From: Methylocystis sp. L43 | Lineage (GTDB): Bacteria; Pseudomonadota; Alphaproteobacteria; Rhizobiales; Beijerinckiaceae | Direction of reading: 5' to 3' | NCBI RefSeq assembly: GCF_015709525.1 | Contig: NZ_JADNRA010000023.1 | Span: 1 to 64,000 of the forward strand | Length of the DNA: 64,000 nt | Shown: piece by piece, positions 15,833-23,895 of the stretch | Position numbering within the stretch: the first letter of the stretch is position 1 | How the letters are laid out: the number at the start of each line of letters is the position of its first letter | Program-made: the position numbers and the translations under genes | The notes under the pieces: model-generated | The model's database searches: none | The model's input: the letters and a program-made list of their open reading frames with translations, nothing else | Told to the model about the DNA's origin: nothing

Positions 15833-16960
15833 ATGAGGACGCGTATGACCAAGATCGATGATGATCTCGCCAGCGGCGGGGCCCCGCTCGCCGCGCGCGC
15901 CCCCTCCCCGCATCTCGCCGCGCTCTCCGAAAAAGCCCGCGATTACGCCCGCAACGCCCGCTCCGACAATACAAGACGCGCCTATGAGTCAGATTGGCGG
16001 CAGTTCGCCGCCTGGCTGCGCCGGCAGGGCCTCGATCCCCTGCCCCCGGAGCCGCAGACGGTCGGCCTTTATTTGGCCGCTTGTGTGGACAGCGAGCGCA
16101 GTCGCGCGCCGCTGAGCGTTTCGACGCTGGAGCGCCGGCTGGCCGGCATTTGCTGGCGTTATCGCCAGCGCGGCGAACCGCTCGACACATCCGATCGGCA
16201 TATTTCCACGGTGCTCGCTGGCATTCGCCGCGCCCATGGCCGACCGCCGGTCCAAAAGGAAGCCATCTTCGCCGACGAACTCATCGCTATGCTGGCGACG
16301 CTCGAGATGGATCTGCGCGGCCTGCGCGACCGCGCCATTTTGGCGATCGGCTTCGCCGGCGGCCTGCGCCGCTCGGAAATCGTCGGTCTCGATTGCGGGC
16401 CCGATCAGAGCGAGGACGGAACCGGCTGGATCGAGATTTTCCGACCCGCAAGGCGGCCCGAAAGCGAGTCTGAGGAGGTGCAAGGCGATCCGAAATTGGA
16501 CGTGCCTGAAGACACGGGCGAGGGCGGCCTGCTGCTGACCATCAACGGCAAGACCGGCTGGCGCGAGGTCGAAGTCGGCCGCGGCGCGCGTCCGGAAACC
16601 TGCCCCGTCGCCCTGCTGGAGACCTGGATGCGTCTCGGCCGGATCAGCCAGGGGCCCCTCTTCCGCCCAATTGCGCGCAAGAATGGCGGCGTTTCCCCTG
16701 AGCGGCTGACCGATAAACATGTCGCCCGGCTGGTGCAGAAAACCGCACTTGCCGCCGGCATTCGCAGCGATCTGACCGAGGGCGAAAGACGCCTCGCCTT
16801 TGGCGGCCATTCGCTGCGCGCCGGCCTCGCCTCGTCGGCGCAGATCGAGGAGGCGCATGTGCAAAAGCACCTCGGCCATGCCAGCGCCGAAATGACGCGT
16901 CGCTACCAGCGAAAACGCGACAGGTTCCGGGTCAATCTCACCAAAGCGGCGGGGCTGTAA
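15833..16960 (+). CDS. Tyrosine recombinase (site-specific integrase)
   Basis: Phage-integrase family protein of about 375 residues. An N-terminal SAM-like core-binding domain (SEKARDYARNARSDNTRRAYESDW region, split) is followed by the catalytic domain with Arg in GGLRRSEIVG, the HSLRAGL box and HLGHASAEMTRRYQ with the Tyr nucleophile. I prefer ATG 15833 or 15845; the frame is open to 15692, but that would make the dif-like palindrome coding. Probable role: resolution of plasmid multimers at 15692-15720. It sits two genes from repC, a common arrangement. Confidence 0.88.
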   Translation: MRTRMTKIDDDLASGGAPLAARAPSPHLAALSEKARDYARNARSDNTRRAYESDWRQFAAWLRRQGLDPLPPEPQTVGLYLAACVDSERSRAPLSVSTLERRLAGICWRYRQRGEPLDTSDRHISTVLAGIRRAHGRPPVQKEAIFADELIAMLATLEMDLRGLRDRAILAIGFAGGLRRSEIVGLDCGPDQSEDGTGWIEIFRPARRPESESEEVQGDPKLDVPEDTGEGGLLLTINGKTGWREVEVGRGARPETCPVALLETWMRLGRISQGPLFRPIARKNGGVSPERLTDKHVARLVQKTALAAGIRSDLTEGERRLAFGGHSLRAGLASSAQIEEAHVQKHLGHASAEMTRRYQRKRDRFRVNLTKAAGL

Positions 16961-16969
16961 CGACGCCGT

Positions 16970-17182
16970 TCACGAGCCATTTTCTTCGGCTGATTGAGAA
17001 TCCGCGAATGGCGGTAACGCACCGTAGGTGGCGGCGGCCATCAGCGCCTGCGCGGCGATGTCCCCTGCCCGGCTTAGGAGATCAGCCGGCGCCGCATTCC
17101 CCGAATCCGCCAACGGAACAAGGTCGATGATTTTGACCAGGGCGTCGGAAAGGATGGCGAGTTGGGTCGTTGTATCGGTCAT
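16970..17182 (-). CDS. Small plasmid protein downstream of repC
   Basis: 70 residues from ATG 17182 (MTDTTTQLAILSDALVKII), alanine-rich and probably helical. It lies 74 bases downstream of repC on the same strand. No family recognised. The frame is open further upstream to 17242, but MTDTT looks the natural start. Confidence 0.45.
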   Translation of the reverse strand: MTDTTTQLAILSDALVKIIDLVPLADSGNAAPADLLSRAGDIAAQALMAAATYGALPPFADSQSAEENGS

Positions 17183-17255
17183 CGCGTCCGCGCTCCCTCG
17201 ATGGTCAACGATAATCGCCAAATCCATGGCAATGAAACCCACGCCGGAATTCCAA

Positions 17256-18626
17256 TTATCCCGCCTTCTTGCGTTCCCGCGCCGCTTTCGCCGCCTTGCC
17301 GCGCAGCAGCGCCATCAGCACCGGGCCGAGCGAAAACTCCCCTTCCCGCGCCTTTCCGGTCAGCACCCGCAGATAGCCGCCGGCGGATTTGATTTCCTCA
17401 CCCCGCTGCAGGATCGCGGCGATGACGATCGCGGCGTCATGCTCGCCCAAAACGTCGAGCGCCTGTTTCCAGGCGTCAGGCGAGACGCCTAGCGCCGACC
17501 TGACGATCGCCGCCGCGTCGATGAGATCGCGCCAGCGGGCAATCTCGCCGTTTTTGCCGTAATCGACGATGTCGGGACAAGCTTGCAGCACCATGCCGAG
17601 CGGGAAGGTTCGCGTCGGTGATGGTTGCCGTTCCCCGAGTCCCGAACCGGGCGCCTCAGCTTCGGTGCCCCCTACCCTTTCGGCCTCGGGATATTCTGGC
17701 ATTGACCCGGGCGGTTCGGCCCTGCCTTTTCGAAGGCTAGGTTCAAGATCAGGAATGTTTGTGATTTGATTCTGTATATGCCGCTCAGTCTGGGACTCAT
17801 TGGCGCTTCTTTTTTGCTGTTTTACGTGTGCTTCCAATAGATTCTGGATTTCGGCTGCGAAGGCCGCCAGTTTGGCCGCCAAAGCGGCCAGCGCGCTTCG
17901 ACCGAGACTGCGCGAATAACGCGCCGAGAGGGCTTGGGAACGCTGGTACAGGCACTCCCACTCGCGGACCTCCCGCCCATCAATCGTCAGCGGCGCGAAG
18001 CGAACGCCCTCCTCCATGCCGGTCTCGATCATCTTGGCGATGTCGCGTCGAAGCAGCGTGATCTTCTCGCGCAACAGAGCGATGGCGCGGTTCTCGACGC
18101 GCACTTCTTCGGCGAGGTTTTCGATCTCGGCCGCGCGCGCGATGAGTGGCGCCAGATCGAAGCCGAAGGCTTCCGCAATCTCGCCGCCTTGCCCCCGCCG
18201 CGCGAAACGTTTCCCGTTCGGCGAGTCCCGCCGAATGATCAGTCCCGCCTCGACCAGCGACGCGAGATGCCGGCGCAGCGTCGCCGGCGCCATGCCATGG
18301 GCGCGGATCGAGAGTTCCCGGTTCGACGGAAACACCACGATCCCGGGCGCGGGCGAATCACCTTCCCCATCCCCGCCGTCGCCCTCCGGCAGCGTCAGCG
18401 CCGTTTCCTGGTGGAAGCTCAGCAAGGCGTGCAGTACCGAGAGCGCCCGGTCGGTGACGCCGAGCGGGCCCTTGGCTTCCGTCAGGGCGCGAAACAGCCG
18501 CCATTTATGAACGACGGTCTCGGAGGCGTCAGGTTTTGCCGCGAAATCCCGCGTCGTCGCTTGCGCCGCCACCATGGCAAGCGACAACGGTCGCCGCCCA
18601 AAGGGCGTCGTTGAATGTGTGCGCAT
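17256..18626 (-). CDS. repC: Plasmid replication initiator RepC
   Basis: 456 residues. The N-terminus (MRTHSTTPFGRRPLS, KWRLFRALTEAK, LLSFH, VVFPSNRELSIRAHGMAPATLRRHLA) is the RepC replication-protein signature with a winged helix. The C-terminal part (DIVDYGKNGEIARWRDLIDAAAIVRSALGVSPDAW) is the RepC C domain. RepC is essential and rate-limiting for repABC plasmids and acts mostly in cis. It is separated from repB by a 223-base gap holding an antisense RNA. An AT-rich stretch within the gene marks the probable origin. Confidence 0.95.
   Translation of the reverse strand: MRTHSTTPFGRRPLSLAMVAAQATTRDFAAKPDASETVVHKWRLFRALTEAKGPLGVTDRALSVLHALLSFHQETALTLPEGDGGDGEGDSPAPGIVVFPSNRELSIRAHGMAPATLRRHLASLVEAGLIIRRDSPNGKRFARRGQGGEIAEAFGFDLAPLIARAAEIENLAEEVRVENRAIALLREKITLLRRDIAKMIETGMEEGVRFAPLTIDGREVREWECLYQRSQALSARYSRSLGRSALAALAAKLAAFAAEIQNLLEAHVKQQKRSANESQTERHIQNQITNIPDLEPSLRKGRAEPPGSMPEYPEAERVGGTEAEAPGSGLGERQPSPTRTFPLGMVLQACPDIVDYGKNGEIARWRDLIDAAAIVRSALGVSPDAWKQALDVLGEHDAAIVIAAILQRGEEIKSAGGYLRVLTGKAREGEFSLGPVLMALLRGKAAKAARERKKAG
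17745..17855. other. Probable oriV (AT-rich segment within repC)
   Basis: A stretch clearly richer in A and T than its surroundings (including TTTGTGATTTGATT and TTCTTTTTTGCTGTTTTA) within the linker of repC. In studied repABC plasmids the replication origin maps to an AT-rich sequence inside repC. Identified by analogy only. Confidence 0.5.
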
Positions 18627-18681
18627 ATGCTTTTGCCTCGTTCAGGCAAAAGAAATCTGCTCGCCGAAACGGCGCCGACTC

Positions 18682-18766
18682 TTGACAGCGATTCGCGGAA
18701 GTGTGATTCTCTAGGTGCGAACTATGAGAAGGGCTTCCGGGCGATGTTTCGGGGGCCTTTTTCTTT
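18682..18766 (+). ncRNA. repABC antisense RNA (ctRNA) with promoter and terminator
   Basis: On the strand opposite repABC, between repB and repC: TTGACA at 18682-18687, a 17-base spacer, GATTCT at 18705-18710, a predicted start near 18717, then an 11-bp hairpin (18729-18739 with 18750-18760, allowing G-U pairs) ending in TTTTTCTTTT. The transcript would be about 50 nt, the size and place of the counter-transcribed RNA that represses repC in this plasmid family and determines incompatibility. Not listed as an ORF because it is non-coding. Confidence 0.85.
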
Positions 18767-18849
18767 TGTCGTAACCTCTATCTTTGTTGACGAAACGCCT
18801 AACTCGTTACTCGACGAGCGTGCGCGTGCGCGCTTTGCTCGCAACAAAA

Positions 18850-19848
18850 CTAATCGTCGCGCTGAGCCACCTGAAACGCCTTAAGCAGGGCCGGCAGTTG
18901 GGCCACGACGTATGCGCCGAACTCGGCGTCCACCGACTTGTCGACGTTGATGCGCAGCCATCCCGAATCTTCGTCGACCCGCGCGATCTTTCGTCCCTCA
19001 TGGTCGATCCACGAGGTAGTTTTCGCCGGCGAGTTCTTGGTGGCAAGCGCCGAGAAGACGGCAGCGAACCTCGAATCTGAGTCGAGCTGCGCAAATTCCG
19101 CTTCGCAACAAATGCGCGCCCACAACTTGCTCGCCCGCGGCGCCTTGAGATGCTCTGCAAGGTCCATCCAACGGCGCCGGCCCGCTTTGGGAGCAGCCCC
19201 GATTGCCTTCACGAGTTCGTCCGGCAATGCCTTGCGACAGGAAATCAGCCGCGACAATTCCGTCTTGTCGACGGCTAGAGCGGCCATGATTGTTTCGCGG
19301 CCAAATCCGCGATCTTCAAGCGACACCGAGAAGGAGGCGCGTTCGATAAAGGAGAGATCGCGACGAGCACTGTTCTCTTGCCCTTGTGCGATGACGAGCT
19401 CGTCATCGCTCAGACTGCGAACGACCGCTTTTACGCGCTGCCCCAATTCTCGCAGCGCGCGCAAGCGCCGATGGCCGTAGGCGATCTGGTAGCGCCCCGA
19501 GACCTCCGGGTGAGGTCGAACGAGTATCGGAACCTGCTGCCCGTGAGTGCGAATGGACGAGAGCAACGACGTGCAGTCCGCTTCGCTTTCATCGAGACGA
19601 TCCGTGACGAATGAGGCGTCGACAAGCGATGCGTCGATTTCGACGACGTTCGCGCCGGAAAGCAGCCGTTGTTCGAGGGCCTTCGCCGCGTCGATATCCG
19701 CAGAAATCCGCTCCAAAGAGCGACCCATAGCGCCGACCGCCCCCCTGGTTCCGAGTGTCGGCGGCGGGCGGGGGGCGGGCCCATTCTCGGAGTTGACCGC
19801 GGTCAACTCCTCCTCGTCCAAGCCCAGCAGGAGGTTTTTGCGCGCCAT
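18850..19848 (-). CDS. repB: Plasmid partitioning protein RepB (ParB family)
   Basis: 332 residues starting MARKNLLLGL, the typical RepB start, so ATG 19848 is preferred over 19863. The ParB/Sulfiredoxin-like domain (PILVRPHPEVSGRYQIAYGHRRLRALRELG, split) is followed by an HTH (RETIMAALAVDKTELSRLIS). It binds the parS palindromes and acts with RepA in segregation. It starts 2 bases after the repA stop. One parS copy lies in its own first codons (19792-19807). Confidence 0.94.
   Translation of the reverse strand: MARKNLLLGLDEEELTAVNSENGPAPRPPPTLGTRGAVGAMGRSLERISADIDAAKALEQRLLSGANVVEIDASLVDASFVTDRLDESEADCTSLLSSIRTHGQQVPILVRPHPEVSGRYQIAYGHRRLRALRELGQRVKAVVRSLSDDELVIAQGQENSARRDLSFIERASFSVSLEDRGFGRETIMAALAVDKTELSRLISCRKALPDELVKAIGAAPKAGRRRWMDLAEHLKAPRASKLWARICCEAEFAQLDSDSRFAAVFSALATKNSPAKTTSWIDHEGRKIARVDEDSGWLRINVDKSVDAEFGAYVVAQLPALLKAFQVAQRDD
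19792..19807. promoter_or_regulatory. parS site 1 (RepB-binding palindrome)
   Basis: GTTGACCGCGGTCAAC, a perfect 16-bp palindrome fitting the repABC parS consensus GTTNNNNGCNNNNAAC. It lies in the 5' coding part of repB. Confidence 0.9.
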
Positions 19849-19850
19849 CC

Positions 19851-21059
19851 CTACCTCCCCCAAGCCGTTCGGATTAGCCCCTCGATTTCTCCGTTCACCG
19901 CGCCCAGCGCTTCAATCGCACGGTCATATGTGGCGCGCGTGAACTGCTCTCGCGATACTTCGTAGAGCGTTTGTTTCGTGATGCCTGCATCGGAAATTGC
20001 AGTGCTCTTCACCATCGACGACGTCAGCACCCGCTCGCCAAAAATCGAGCGCATGAACGCGACCATTTGGGTCTGCGGTCCGTCGGTGGGCTCAAATCGC
20101 GTCACCAGGTAACGCATCCAGTCATACTCCATGTTGCCGCCGGCCTTGGCCACAACAGACAGAAGGTCCGAGGTCATGATCAAAAACTGACACATCGACA
20201 TGAGGTCGAGCATCTGCGGATGTACGGTGATCAGGACGGCTGTCGCCGCGCAAAGCGCGGATAGGGTGAGAAATCCAAGTTGCGGCGGGCAATCGAGAAC
20301 GACCACATCATAGTCGTCCGCCACAGTTCCAAGCGCTTGCGCGACGCGCGCGAAGAAGAGGGCGTCCCCCTGTTTTTTTTCCGCTAGGGCCTTCGGGCTC
20401 TCATGCTCGAACTCCATGAGTTCGATGTTGCCGGGAATAATGTCGAGCCCCGGGAAATAAGTCCGCCGGATAATTTCCTTAAGCTCGCGGCGCGCGCCAT
20501 CGTAGCGGATCGCGCCGTACAATGTTTCGTTCTCGCCAATATCAAACTCAGGCTGATAGCCGTGCAGGGCAGACAAGCTCGCTTGCGGGTCGAGGTCGAT
20601 CGCCAGAACGCGATAGCCCTGCAGCGCGAGGTATTGCGCCAGATGCGCCGCCGTCGTCGTCTTGCCTGAACCACCCTTGAAATTGGCGACGGATATCACC
20701 TGAAGGTGCTCGCCCTTGCCCCGGCGCGGCAAATACCGCCGTCCCGCCTTGCCGCCTTCGTCAAGAAAGACGCGTAGCGCCTGAATATCTTCGAACGAAT
20801 AGGAACGCCGGCCGGTCGGGCTGGTCTCGGGCTGCGGCCCCTTGGAATCCAACGAGAGTTGCCGAAGATAGCCATCGTTGATGCCGATCAGCTTGGCCGC
20901 TTCCCCGGAAGAGAACCGACGCAGGGTCTTGCGCGCTTCCGGCGGAAACAGCTTCTTGCGGTGCGCCAGCAGTTTTGCCGACAATTGTTGCGCATCGCCC
21001 GCGATCACCTTGTGAATCTCGGAAAGCGGCGGCGGCTGGATGGCGGGTTGAGATGCCAC
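19851..21059 (-). CDS. repA: Plasmid partitioning ATPase RepA (ParA family)
   Basis: 402 residues. N-terminal DNA-binding region with a MerR-like segment (SSGEAAKLIGINDGYLRQLS), then a ParA-type deviant Walker A (VANFKGGSGKTTTAAHLA) and Walker B (VVLDCPPQLGFLTL). It drives segregation and, with RepB, represses repABC transcription. The promoter region upstream (21060-21240) holds a second parS. Confidence 0.95.
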   Translation of the reverse strand: MASQPAIQPPPLSEIHKVIAGDAQQLSAKLLAHRKKLFPPEARKTLRRFSSGEAAKLIGINDGYLRQLSLDSKGPQPETSPTGRRSYSFEDIQALRVFLDEGGKAGRRYLPRRGKGEHLQVISVANFKGGSGKTTTAAHLAQYLALQGYRVLAIDLDPQASLSALHGYQPEFDIGENETLYGAIRYDGARRELKEIIRRTYFPGLDIIPGNIELMEFEHESPKALAEKKQGDALFFARVAQALGTVADDYDVVVLDCPPQLGFLTLSALCAATAVLITVHPQMLDLMSMCQFLIMTSDLLSVVAKAGGNMEYDWMRYLVTRFEPTDGPQTQMVAFMRSIFGERVLTSSMVKSTAISDAGITKQTLYEVSREQFTRATYDRAIEALGAVNGEIEGLIRTAWGR

Positions 21060-21207
21060 GGATCAGGCTCGTAGTTACGGTTTAAGATCAAACCTACGGG
21101 TGATTTGCGTGGCAAGTAGGCCCGATTCTCCGACTACCTGCAAGAAAAATTGGGTTAACGAATGATTAACGCGCTGCTGGCCATCGGAGATAGCGCAGGC
21201 GTGTCAT

Positions 21208-21223
21208 GTTGACCGCGGTCAAC
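21208..21223. promoter_or_regulatory. parS site 2 (RepB-binding palindrome)
   Basis: A second exact copy of GTTGACCGCGGTCAAC, 149 bases upstream of the repA start, in the gap to the DUF2493 gene. Confidence 0.9.
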
Positions 21224-21239
21224 TAGAGCCGATGGCGAC

Positions 21240-22178
21240 TCATTTGAACCGCCACACCGGGATGCCCATCTTGCGCGCTTTGTCGCCGAGGTTCTCGACA
21301 ATGCCGGAGCCGGGGAAGACGATCAGACCGATCGGCAATGTTTCGAGCATCATGTCATTACGCTTGAAGGGCGCGGCATTCTTGTGACGGCTCCAGTCCG
21401 GTTTGAAGGCGACTTGCTGAACCTTACGATTGTCCGCCCAGCAGGATGCGATTCGTTCGGCGCCCTTAGCGCCGCCGCCATGGAGAAGAACCATGTCGGG
21501 ATGTTTCGCATGGACCTTGTCGAGAGCGTCCCAAATCCGCTGATGATCGTTGCAATCGACGCCGCCCGCGAAAGCGATACGAGGGCCGGGCGGCAAGAGC
21601 ACTTGCGTCTCGGCCAGCTTCTTGGCGTTCAGGAAATCTCGGCTGTCGATTAACGCCGCCGTCAGCGCGCGGTGATTGACCTTCGAGCCCGAGCGCGGAC
21701 GCCAGACGGACCCCGTCTCTGTGGCATAGAGTTCGGCGAGATGGTCGCGAAAGAATTCGAAGGCGTTGCGCCGTTCGGTCAGCGTCAGGCCTAGCGCGAT
21801 CAACCGCTCCAGTTCGACCGAGCGGATTTCCGAGCCGTCCTGTTCAGCCTGGGCGCGACGCTGCGCGGTTTCATTGTCGTCGAGCTCGCGGTCGATCCGA
21901 TCCACCTTGCGATGAAAGAGATTGACGAAGGACCAGAGCAGATCGGGAAAATCGGCTTCGAGCCGGGTGTCGAGAAAGAGACCGGAAAGGGCCTCGACCG
22001 CGGCTTCGAGTGCGAGCGATGCGGCGTCAGAAGAGGGTAGGGGACGCGGATCTGGTTCGTCGTCGAGCGGGCGATAGCCGTGCAAGGCGAGTTCATCGAG
22101 AAGATGAGGAGAGGGCGACTGGACGTCACGATCCGGCGCACGTGTATCGAAGGGCAAGGAGGCAAATGCATCGTTCAT
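21240..22178 (-). CDS. DUF2493 (SLOG/YspA-type) domain protein
   Basis: 312 residues. The C-terminal third has the Rossmann-like DUF2493 fold (RIAFAGGVDCNDHQRIWDAL, LLHGGGAKGAERIASCWA, NDMMLETLPIGLIVFPGSG). Proteins of this superfamily bind nucleotide-derived ligands and are common in large alphaproteobacterial plasmids and integrative elements. The N-terminal two thirds is helical and of unknown role. The leader contains an 8-bp hairpin at 22198-22218 (AGGCCGCG/CGCGGCCT), 19 bases before the ATG. Confidence 0.8.
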   Translation of the reverse strand: MNDAFASLPFDTRAPDRDVQSPSPHLLDELALHGYRPLDDEPDPRPLPSSDAASLALEAAVEALSGLFLDTRLEADFPDLLWSFVNLFHRKVDRIDRELDDNETAQRRAQAEQDGSEIRSVELERLIALGLTLTERRNAFEFFRDHLAELYATETGSVWRPRSGSKVNHRALTAALIDSRDFLNAKKLAETQVLLPPGPRIAFAGGVDCNDHQRIWDALDKVHAKHPDMVLLHGGGAKGAERIASCWADNRKVQQVAFKPDWSRHKNAAPFKRNDMMLETLPIGLIVFPGSGIVENLGDKARKMGIPVWRFK

Positions 22179-22285
22179 CGCTTGGCGCTTTCACTTGAGG
22201 CCGCGCCGATCGCGGCCTGACAGCGATCCCGAGCCGCGGGCGACGCGCGGCGCACCCAAAGGGCGCAACGCAGTGGAGGACGCTT

Positions 22286-22356
22286 CCCGCCGACTTCTTT
22301 GAGGTGCGAGGAATGCCCGAAGCGCCAGCGCAGGGCACGGGAAAGAAGTCGGCGGG
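22286..22356. repeat. 15-bp inverted repeat in an otherwise empty region
   Basis: CCCGCCGACTTCTTT (22286-22300) and its exact complement AAAGAAGTCGGCGGG (22342-22356) with a 41-base loop. It lies in the 570-base gap 22179-22748, which has no convincing gene. It is upstream of the DUF2493 gene, so it could be part of a structured leader or a protein-binding site. Nothing else is seen in that gap. Confidence 0.7.
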
Positions 22357-22748
22357 GAGGGTTGCGGCAAGCGCGCCGCTTGTGGCGCTATCGCTGCTCT
22401 CGCAGGCCGGCGGGCGGCCCTCTAGGAATGCCGAAGCCGAAGAGAATGAATAAACTGCCTCCCGCGCGAACGCCGCGGCGGAGCTCAGGCCCTTCGGAAA
22501 GCTCACATCCCGATGACGACTAAGCCAGACTCCCAAGGGGGACCGAAGACGTGCAGCCTTAAGCGAAGCCTGCAGCGGTGACCGAAGAGTGCGCCCGCAA
22601 ACAATCTACGCCGACAGCGTGCCAATCTCTTCAGAATACCGACTGCCGCATTCTTTGGACGAGAACGCCCGTCAAAAGCGGCTTGAAAAATCGCGTAGGA
22701 AATCGGGTCTAATCGGGTATTATCGGGCATGCAATCGGATATGAGCGC

Positions 22749-23810
22749 ATGCAAATGAGGGACCCGAAGCTTGCATTCGGTCCTGACCTCGTAAAGCTCA
22801 TCGCGGAAATCGATGAGTTCAAAGGCCGATGGGAGGCGCTCAAAACGCTCTCGCCGGACCGACTCAGCGCGCTCCGCAAGGTCGCAACCATCGAAAGCGT
22901 CGGCTCTTCGACGCGCATTGAGGGGGCGAAGCTATCCGACGCCGAGGTGGAGGATCTGCTCTCGCGCGCCATTTCCATAACGGCGTTCAGCACACGAGAC
23001 GAGCAGGAAGTCGCCGGATATGCCGAGGCGATGGATCTGGTGTTCGAGGCGCATGTCGATATGCGCCTCACCGAGAATCATGTCCGCCAACTGCATCAGA
23101 CTTTGCTGCGTCACAGCGACAAGGATGCGCGCCATCGCGGCTCCTATAAGACCCTGTCGAACAATGTCGTCGCGTTTGACGCCGATGGACGGCAAATCGG
23201 GGTCGTGTTCGAGACGACCGCGCCTTTCGACACTCCGCGGGAAATGGAGGCGCTCGTCGCCTGGACGCGAAAGGCGCTGGATGAAGAATCGCTGCATCCG
23301 CTTATCGTCATCGCCGTCTTCGTCGTGACGTTCCTCGCGATCCACCCCTTTCAGGACGCCAACGGACGGCTCTCGCGCGTGCTCACCACGCTGCTCTTGC
23401 TGCGCGCGGGCTACGCCTATGTTCCCTATGCCTCGCTCGAGCGCGTGATCGAGGAAAACAAGGACCTGTACTATAAGGCGCTCCGTCGTACGCAGACGAC
23501 GCTCGAGAACGAAACGCCGGATTGGGAGCCGTGGGTCGGATTCTTCCTGCGCTGCCTCAAGCGGCAGAAGGACAGTCTTGCGGCAAGGCTGGAGCAGGAA
23601 CGGCTTGCTGAGGGCGCCGACGCCAATCTGCCAGCTCTTTCGCTCGAAGTCCTCAAAGCTCTACAGGCAAACGAGCGCCTGACCATCGCGCAACTTGCAT
23701 CCATCACGGGCGCAAATCGGAATACGCTAAAAGTGCGTCTGCGCGAGCTGGTCGCGGACGGACGTGTAAAACGGCGCGGCAAAGCGCGCGCCACCTGGTA
23801 TTCGCTGTGA
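22749..23810 (+). CDS. Fic family AMP-transferase, class II
   Basis: 353 residues. The Fic core motif HPFQDANGRLSR is complete at 199-210, with the catalytic His. The N-terminal inhibitory motif (S/T)xxxE(G/N) is visible as STRIEG (54-59), which defines class II, where the inhibitory helix is on the same protein. The C-terminus is a winged helix (LTIAQLASITGANRNTLKVRLRELV). Such proteins transfer AMP (or another nucleotide moiety) to target proteins and are held off by Glu58. The likely role is stress response or a self-inhibited toxin; the substrate is unknown. The neighbouring DUF6880 gene follows by 85 bases. Confidence 0.92.
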   Translation: MQMRDPKLAFGPDLVKLIAEIDEFKGRWEALKTLSPDRLSALRKVATIESVGSSTRIEGAKLSDAEVEDLLSRAISITAFSTRDEQEVAGYAEAMDLVFEAHVDMRLTENHVRQLHQTLLRHSDKDARHRGSYKTLSNNVVAFDADGRQIGVVFETTAPFDTPREMEALVAWTRKALDEESLHPLIVIAVFVVTFLAIHPFQDANGRLSRVLTTLLLLRAGYAYVPYASLERVIEENKDLYYKALRRTQTTLENETPDWEPWVGFFLRCLKRQKDSLAARLEQERLAEGADANLPALSLEVLKALQANERLTIAQLASITGANRNTLKVRLRELVADGRVKRRGKARATWYSL

Positions 23811-23895
23811 ACCCCGGTAACCGATCAACGACCGTGCCGTCTTCTCACGCAATCGTTTTCCCGCGGGTTCACTGTCACGCGAGCTTCGATCCAAC

